In this document: positions 59,636 through 64,000 of the stretch, in pieces | Layout: each line of letters opens with the position of its first letter | Numbering within the stretch: position 1 is the stretch's first letter | Assembly: GCA_003611745.1 (NCBI GenBank) | Contig: RAYF01000029.1 | Span: 1-64,000 of the forward strand | DNA: 64,000 nt | Origin: a bacterium D16-36 | GTDB lineage: Bacteria > Bacillota > Clostridia > Lachnospirales > Lachnospiraceae | Direction of reading: 5' to 3' | Program-made: the position numbers and the translations under genes | Notes under the pieces: model-generated | What the model was told of the DNA's origin: nothing | Database searches by the model: none | Seen by the model: only the letters and a program-made list of their open reading frames with translations

Positions 59636-59977
59636 ATGGTTCGAGTTACAGTATATGAGAATGAAGAAGGGCAGTATGCTAAATTCCGGATGGAGGGGCA
59701 TGCAGGTTTTGCGGCATACGGCAGCGATATTGTCTGTGCAGCGGTTTCTGTCCTTTTGATTAATACAGTTAACTGTATCAAGGAGTTTACCGATGATGCC
59801 TGTGAGTATTCGCAGCAGAGAGAAAGGGACATTGTTCTTTTTGAAGTGACATCCTGCCCGATAAGCGGTGATGCTGAGTTATTGTTAAAGTCTTTGGTAT
59901 TTGGGCTTTGGTCCATTGCCGGAGAATATGGAAAAAAGTATATTCAAGTAGAAATTCATAGAAAGCAGGAGGTGTGA
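59636..59977 (+). CDS. prp: Ribosomal-processing cysteine protease Prp (YsxB)
   Basis: Prp removes the N-terminal extension of L27. The 113-residue protein has the catalytic pair in [22 protein letters not shown]: His22 and Cys34. It lies between rplU and rpmA, the conserved position. AGGGTGGCAGT precedes the ATG, and rpmA starts 4 bp after the stop codon. Its substrate sequence is present in L27 and, remarkably, also at the start of FlhB (35973). Confidence 0.93.
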   Translation: MVRVTVYENEEGQYAKFRMEGHAGFAAYGSDIVCAAVSVLLINTVNCIKEFTDDACEYSQQRERDIVLFEVTSCPISGDAELLLKSLVFGLWSIAGEYGKKYIQVEIHRKQEV

Positions 59978-59981
59978 GACA

Positions 59982-60269
59982 ATGTTAAAGATGGACCTTC
60001 AGTTGTTTGCCCATAAAAAAGGAATGGGTTCTACCAAGAACGGCAGGGATTCTGAGTCTAAGAGGTTAGGTGCAAAAAGGGCAGACGGACAGTTTGTGCT
60101 TGCCGGTACAATTCTCTACAAGCAGCGTGGGACAAAGATTCATCCGGGGAATAATGTAGGGCGCGGCGGCGATGATACATTATTTGCTTTGGTTGACGGT
60201 ATCGTTCGTTTCGAGAGAAAGGGCAGGAATAAGAAGCAGGCTTCGGTATATCCGGTAGAAGCTGAATAA
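59982..60269 (+). CDS. rpmA: Ribosomal protein L27 with cleavable N-terminus
   Basis: L27 reaches towards the peptidyl-transferase centre. The 95-residue protein begins [24 protein letters not shown]. The Firmicutes-type extension (MLKMDLQLF) is removed by Prp in studied species, exposing Ala-His-Lys-Lys. The rest ([44 protein letters not shown]) is standard. GCAGGAGGTGTGAG lies upstream of the ATG. Confidence 0.97.
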   Translation: MLKMDLQLFAHKKGMGSTKNGRDSESKRLGAKRADGQFVLAGTILYKQRGTKIHPGNNVGRGGDDTLFALVDGIVRFERKGRNKKQASVYPVEAE

Positions 60270-60307
60270 TGTTGTAATAAAACCGCATATGCGGTGATAC
60301 CTATGAG

Positions 60308-60336
60308 GGGGCTGTAGATTGCAGCCCCTTTTCTTT
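60308..60336 (+). terminator. Terminator between rpmA and obgE
   Basis: GGGGCTG (60308-60314) pairs with CAGCCCC (60322-60328), followed by TTTTCTTT. A separate 12-bp palindrome CCGCATATGCGG precedes it at about 60282. It likely reduces rather than prevents read-through into obgE, whose start is 21 bp downstream. Confidence 0.75.
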
Positions 60337-60356
60337 CAGAGAAAGCAGGTGGATAG

Positions 60357-61646
60357 ATGTTTGCAGACAGAGCAGAAATCTACATTCGTTCCGGAAATGG
60401 CGGCGATGGGCATGTCAGTTTCCGCAGGGAACTTTATGTAGCGGCAGGCGGTCCGGACGGCGGTGACGGCGGGCACGGCGGGGATTTGATATTTGAAGTG
60501 GATAAGGGAATCAATACACTGAATGATTTCCGCCATGTCCGGAAATATTGTGCAGGGGACGGCCAGCCTGGCGGCCGCAGGCGGTGCCATGGCGCCCGTG
60601 GTGCTGATTTGGTGGTAAAAGTGCCTGAGGGGACGGTTGTCAGGGAAAAGGAATCTGGCAAAGTCATTGTTGACATGTCACATGGGTGTACCCGCGAGGT
60701 TATTTTAAAGGGCGGGCGCGGCGGCAAGGGTAATATGAATTATGCGACGCCGACGATGCAGGTGCCGAAATATGCGCAGCCGGGAAAGCCCGGCAGGGAG
60801 CTGAATGTGGTTCTGGAGCTGAAAACGATTGCAGATGTCGGCCTGGTGGGATTTCCAAATGTCGGGAAATCTACATTCCTTTCCAGAGTCAGCAATGCAA
60901 AGCCCAAAATAGCAAATTATCATTTTACCACCCTGCAGCCGATTTTGGGCGTAGTAGACTTGGAGGGGGCGGACGGTTTTGTGATTGCAGATATCCCGGG
61001 GCTGATTGAGGGGGCTTCGGATGGTATCGGGCTGGGCCATGAGTTCCTGAGGCATATAGAGAGAACTAAAATATTTATTCATATGGTGGACGCCGCTTCC
61101 ACGGAGGGAAGGGACCCGTTGAATGATATCCGGGTAATCAATGAGGAGCTGCGCAGGTATAATGAGGAGCTTTTAAAACGCCCTCAGGTGATTGCCGCCA
61201 ATAAGACAGATGTTTTTTACGGTACGGAGGAGGAGACGGTGATTACCCTTTTGCGGGAGGAATTTGAGCCGCAGAATATTCCTGTCTTTCCGATTTCTGC
61301 AGTTAGTGGGAAAGGCGTGAAGGAGCTTTTGTATTATGTGCGGAAGCAGTTAGATTCCTTGAATGAGGAGCCGACTGTCTTTGAGCGGGAATATGAACTG
61401 GAGCAGATGTCGGTTCCGGATGAGCCGTACACAGTATCTTATGATCAGAAGGAGAAGGTATATGTGGTGGAGGGGCCGCGTATTGAGCGTATGCTCGGTT
61501 ATACGAATCTGGATTCGGAGAAAGGGTTCCAGTTTTTCCAGAAATTCCTGCATGACGGCGGCATTCTGGAGGAACTGGAGGCAATGGGGATTGAAGAAGG
61601 CGATACAGTGCGGATGTATGAACTGCAGTTTGATTATTATAAATAA
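60357..61646 (+). CDS. obgE: Obg-family GTPase ObgE/CgtA
   Basis: ObgE is an essential ribosome-assembly and stress GTPase. The 429-residue protein has the Gly-rich Obg fold (1-158, for example GGDGHVSFRRE and GGKGNMNYATPTMQVPKYAQPG), the G domain with GFPNVGKSTF near 165, DIPGLIEGASDGIGLGHEFLRHIERT and NKTD, and a C-terminal OCT domain (about 345-429). GAGAAAGCAGGTGG precedes the ATG. It follows rpmA as in Bacillus. Confidence 0.96.
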   Translation: MFADRAEIYIRSGNGGDGHVSFRRELYVAAGGPDGGDGGHGGDLIFEVDKGINTLNDFRHVRKYCAGDGQPGGRRRCHGARGADLVVKVPEGTVVREKESGKVIVDMSHGCTREVILKGGRGGKGNMNYATPTMQVPKYAQPGKPGRELNVVLELKTIADVGLVGFPNVGKSTFLSRVSNAKPKIANYHFTTLQPILGVVDLEGADGFVIADIPGLIEGASDGIGLGHEFLRHIERTKIFIHMVDAASTEGRDPLNDIRVINEELRRYNEELLKRPQVIAANKTDVFYGTEEETVITLLREEFEPQNIPVFPISAVSGKGVKELLYYVRKQLDSLNEEPTVFEREYELEQMSVPDEPYTVSYDQKEKVYVVEGPRIERMLGYTNLDSEKGFQFFQKFLHDGGILEELEAMGIEEGDTVRMYELQFDYYK

Positions 61647-61666
61647 GGAATTAGAGATAGAGGAAT

Positions 61667-62275
61667 ATGAAAGAGATTATCTTAGAGGGCGTGATATGCG
61701 CCGTGGCGGCCGGAGTGCTGATGATTCTCCATGAGCTGGCAAAAGCAATGGTGTATATGGGGATTCAGAGGCATCTCGGAAGTAAAAGAAGATATTCCCA
61801 CAGTATCTGGGAGGTCCACCGTTATCTGGACCCGGTGGGAATCATTCTTTCCATTACCAGCAGCGTAACATTTTCCAGGCCATTTATGTTTCGGATCCAG
61901 AGCAAAAAGGTAAACCGGATTCTGGGGATTACTGGTTTTGCGGTGCTTCTGCTCTGTTTCTGCGGCAGCATGGCGGCACTCAAGTTACATATTCTGGGGG
62001 TGTCCGGCATGACGACTCTGGAGGGGCATGGACTGTTTCCAAAGCTGGTAACCCTGTTTATCCAGTATACTGCCATATTAAGTCTGGGGATGTTAGCTGC
62101 TAATCTGTTCCCTATTTCTATTTTTGATATGGGGCTGGTGATTGCTGGGATTTCTTCCCGGAAGTATCTTAGCATAATTAAAATGGATGGGATTATCAAG
62201 TTGATTTTTGTAGGCACTTTGTTTATGGATTTGATTCATTATGGCTGTTTCCGCCTGATTATGCTGCTGCTCTAG
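61667..62275 (+). CDS. Degenerate M50 (site-2 protease)-like membrane protein
   Basis: This 202-residue membrane protein has about five or six hydrophobic segments. HELAK at residues 22-26 stands where M50 proteases have HExxH, so the second zinc-ligand His is Lys. A DPVG element follows near 55-58 and NLFPISIFDMG near 145-155, matching the NxxPxxxLDGG end but without a clean LDG. M50 genes commonly lie before scpA in clostridia. I infer a non-catalytic descendant. It begins 20 bp after obgE; the ATG is preceded by AGATAGAGGAAT. Confidence 0.72.
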   Translation: MKEIILEGVICAVAAGVLMILHELAKAMVYMGIQRHLGSKRRYSHSIWEVHRYLDPVGIILSITSSVTFSRPFMFRIQSKKVNRILGITGFAVLLLCFCGSMAALKLHILGVSGMTTLEGHGLFPKLVTLFIQYTAILSLGMLAANLFPISIFDMGLVIAGISSRKYLSIIKMDGIIKLIFVGTLFMDLIHYGCFRLIMLLL

Positions 62276-62297
62276 AGAATGTATGAAAATTAATTAC

Positions 62298-62329
62298 CTT
62301 AGGAACTGTTCCAAAATATTGTTCCTAAG
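62298..62329 (+). other. Hairpin in the scpA leader
   Basis: CTTAGGAAC (62298-62306) pairs perfectly with GTTCCTAAG (62321-62329) around 14 bases, directly before the scpA ribosome binding site. No T-tract follows. It recalls the AGGAACGC module but is not clearly one of that family. Confidence 0.4.
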
Positions 62330-62345
62330 AAAACGGGGGATGGAC

Positions 62346-63104
62346 ATGAGTATTTCGGTAAAGCTGGAGGCTTTTGACGGGCCTCTGGATCTGCTTCTGC
62401 ATTTAATAGAGAAAAATAAAATTGATATATTTGATATTCCGATTGTCGAGATTACCAGACAGTATATGGAGATTATCTCCCAGATGGAAACAAAGGATAT
62501 GGATATTATGAGTGATTTCCTTTTGATGGCGGCAACGCTCTTGCGCATTAAGTCTAAAATGCTGCTTCCTGCGGAGGTTAACGAGGAAGGGGAGGAGGAA
62601 GACCCGCGTGCAGAGCTGGTGGAGCGCCTGCTGGAATACAAAACATATAAGTATGCTTCCTATGAGCTGAAGGACCTGCAGGTGGACGCCGCGAGGCTTT
62701 TATATAAGGAACCGACCATTCCGGATGAAATTGCGGACTACCATGAGGAAGTGGATATTGCGGAACTGTTAGGGGATGTGACGTTAGCGAAGCTGCAGAA
62801 TATTTTCCGGAGTGTTATGAAAAAGCAGATTGATAAGATTGACCCGATCCGCAGCAAATTCGGCAGGATTGAGAAGGAGCAGATAAGCCTTCCGGAACGT
62901 ATGGCATATATTGAGGAATATGCGAGGGAGCACCATCGTTTTAATTTCCGGAGGCTGCTTGAGGAGCAGGCGGATAAAATGATGGTGATTGTCAGTTTTT
63001 TAGGGATTTTGGAGCTGATGAAGGTGGGAAGGCTAAAGATTGTGCAGGAAAATATTTTTGATGATATCTGGGTTACCTATGCGGAGCAGCCGCAGACTGC
63101 ATAG
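62346..63104 (+). CDS. scpA: Segregation and condensation protein A
   Basis: ScpA is the kleisin of the Smc-ScpAB condensin. The 252-residue protein starts SISVKLEAFDGPLDLLLHLIEKNKIDIFDIPIVEITRQY, has FLLMAATLLRIKSKMLLP near 60-77, and a C-terminal winged-helix segment with FLGILELMKVGRLKIVQENIFDDI. I use ATG 62346, since GGGGG (62335-62339) touches the alternative ATG at 62340. scpB follows 25 bp later. Confidence 0.95.
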   Translation: MSISVKLEAFDGPLDLLLHLIEKNKIDIFDIPIVEITRQYMEIISQMETKDMDIMSDFLLMAATLLRIKSKMLLPAEVNEEGEEEDPRAELVERLLEYKTYKYASYELKDLQVDAARLLYKEPTIPDEIADYHEEVDIAELLGDVTLAKLQNIFRSVMKKQIDKIDPIRSKFGRIEKEQISLPERMAYIEEYAREHHRFNFRRLLEEQADKMMVIVSFLGILELMKVGRLKIVQENIFDDIWVTYAEQPQTA

Positions 63105-63129
63105 TATGATATGAAAAATGGAGGAGAGT

Positions 63130-63699
63130 ATGAAATTATCAGAGTTAGAGGCTGTAATTGAGGCAATTCTCTTTACAATGGGGGAGGCTGTCGAGCTTGA
63201 CCGACTGGCAGCGGCTGCCGGGCAGGATGAGGATACCTGCCGCCGCGTCATCCGCAATATGATGGACAAGTATGCCGGGGAGGACAGGGGAATCCAAGTG
63301 ATTGAGCTTGACGGCGCATTCCAGATGTGTACAAAGCCGTCTATGTATGAATCTATTGTTAAGATAGCGCATGTACCGAAGAAGCATGTTCTGACAGATG
63401 TACTCTTAGAGACCCTTTCGATTATCGCTTATAAGCAGCCGATTACAAAATTGGAGATTGAGCATATCCGTGGCGTGAAATCAGACCACCCGGTGAATAA
63501 ATTGGTAGAGTACAACCTAGTCTGTGAGGCTGGGAGGTTAGATGCGCCGGGGAGGCCGATTCTGTTTGCCACGACAGAGGAATTTTTGCGCAGCTTTGGC
63601 ATAGAGTCCCTGGAAGACCTGCCAGTCATTAATCCGGAGAAGATAGAGGACTTCAAGCTGGAGGCGGAAGAGGAAGTGCAGCTTGAATTGGATATATAG
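63130..63699 (+). CDS. scpB: Segregation and condensation protein B
   Basis: ScpB binds the ScpA kleisin as a dimer. The 189-residue protein has two winged-helix domains, with LEAVIEAILFTMGEAVELDRLA at the start and VLTDVLLETLSIIAYKQPITKLEIEHIRGVKSDHPVNKLVEYNLV in the second, ending in the family FGIESLEDLP and an acidic tail. GGAGG (63120-63124) lies 5 bp before ATG 63130; the ATG at 63118 overlaps that site. Confidence 0.95.
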   Translation: MKLSELEAVIEAILFTMGEAVELDRLAAAAGQDEDTCRRVIRNMMDKYAGEDRGIQVIELDGAFQMCTKPSMYESIVKIAHVPKKHVLTDVLLETLSIIAYKQPITKLEIEHIRGVKSDHPVNKLVEYNLVCEAGRLDAPGRPILFATTEEFLRSFGIESLEDLPVINPEKIEDFKLEAEEEVQLELDI

Positions 63700-63714
63700 T
63701 GTTATATTATTAAT

Positions 63715-64000
63715 TTGGAAGAACAGAGGGAGGCGGTAGTTATAAAGAGAGGAATAACAGCAGTTTTGGGCATTGGTGTTGTTATATGTTTATTAGTCGT
63801 ATTTTTTTATAAAAATGGGACTAGTACGGGTGCAAAGAGTGTAACGGGGAAAGAGTTATTTACAGATGAATTTGTTAAATCGGTAGCCAGCATTAATTTT
63901 AAGCCATTCAATGAAAGCGGAGTAATAGCTATTAAGGATAAAGAAAAGGTGGACGAATTTTTTGAAATACTTAGGAATGAAAAATATAACTCCATTGATG
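63715..64000 (+). CDS. Membrane-anchored or secreted protein, truncated by window end
   Basis: I do not recognise this protein. The open frame reads a basic start (KRG), a hydrophobic segment ITAVLGIGVVICLLVVFFY and then a polar region with KDKEKVDEFFEILRNEKYNS. This suggests a lipoprotein-free membrane anchor or signal peptide. The start is unclear: TTG 63715 is the upstream candidate, but AGGGAGG (63727-63733) lies after it and no ATG, GTG or TTG sits at a good distance. The frame runs past base 64000. Confidence 0.55.
   Translation, partial: MEEQREAVVIKRGITAVLGIGVVICLLVVFFYKNGTSTGAKSVTGKELFTDEFVKSVASINFKPFNESGVIAIKDKEKVDEFFEILRNEKYNSID

Noticed and set aside
1-64000. tRNA, rRNA genes and CRISPR arrays
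   Set aside because: I looked for cloverleaf-like spacers, rRNA-like stretches and regularly spaced direct repeats and saw none; the repeats present are dispersed palindromes.

Overview
The window reads as one chromosomal stretch of a motile, endospore-forming member of the Firmicutes, most likely a Lachnospiraceae/Clostridia species. The evidence is the spoIIGA-sigE-sigG sporulation cluster, a CheC/CheD-type chemotaxis set, a two-domain FliY, CodY, and an L27 protein made with a cleavable N-terminus beside its protease Prp. Every gene I can support lies on the + strand. The species cannot be named from this sequence.

Layout. 1-960: a transposable-element copy with a perfect 9-bp target duplication, then a sigma-A promoter. 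987-6434: a cell-envelope block (TagGH/Wzm-Wzt-like ABC exporter, L,D-transpeptidase, LtaS-like polyol-phosphate transferase). 6499-9495: a sporulation block (spoIIGA, sigE, sigG, ylmC/ymxH) behind a promoter with 0A-box-like sites and an over-long spacer, as known for Bacillus spoIIG. 9720-15909: nrdR, comM, dprA, topA, codY. 16123-52079: one long fla/che supercluster (flgB flgC fliE fliF fliG fliH fliI fliJ motE-like fliK flgD TIGR02530-like flgE flbD motA motB fliL fliM fliY fliO fliP fliQ fliR flhB flhA flhF flhG, a PilZ protein, cheB cheA cheW cheC cheD, a small membrane protein, fliA, fapA, a small coiled-coil protein, a SwrB-like DUF6115 protein and a YceG-like protein). It ends at an intrinsic terminator. 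Neither cheY nor cheR is present. 52239-58433: an accessory block of single genes (eukaryotic-type HisA, SleB/CwlJ-type hydrolase, TraX-like protein, a broken nucleoside phosphorylase, a VOC protein, a Uma2 protein, carbamate kinase). 58450-59129: the second transposable-element copy. 59146-64000: rplU-prp-rpmA-obgE, a degenerate M50-like membrane protein, scpA-scpB and the start of one more gene.

The most unusual content is a set of short repeats that no gene explains. (1) Two 0.68-kb quasi-palindromic elements in opposite orientation, each with a perfect 9-bp target duplication, plus two decayed right ends; each right end lies just upstream of a candidate promoter. (2) A family of modular palindromes (up to three hairpins in fixed order). 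One lies between fliP and fliQ in the orientation that does not terminate the operon. The other lies inverted after the end of the operon, where it carries a terminator T-tract. (3) A TTCTCGCG... repeat, one copy of which has broken a phosphorylase gene with a 2-bp TA duplication.

How it works together: CodY sits directly in front of the fla/che promoter, as in Bacillus. The fla/che genes encode the export gate, basal body, hook, motor, switch and adaptation machinery, and the sigma factor for late flagellar genes. The filament genes and CheY must lie elsewhere.
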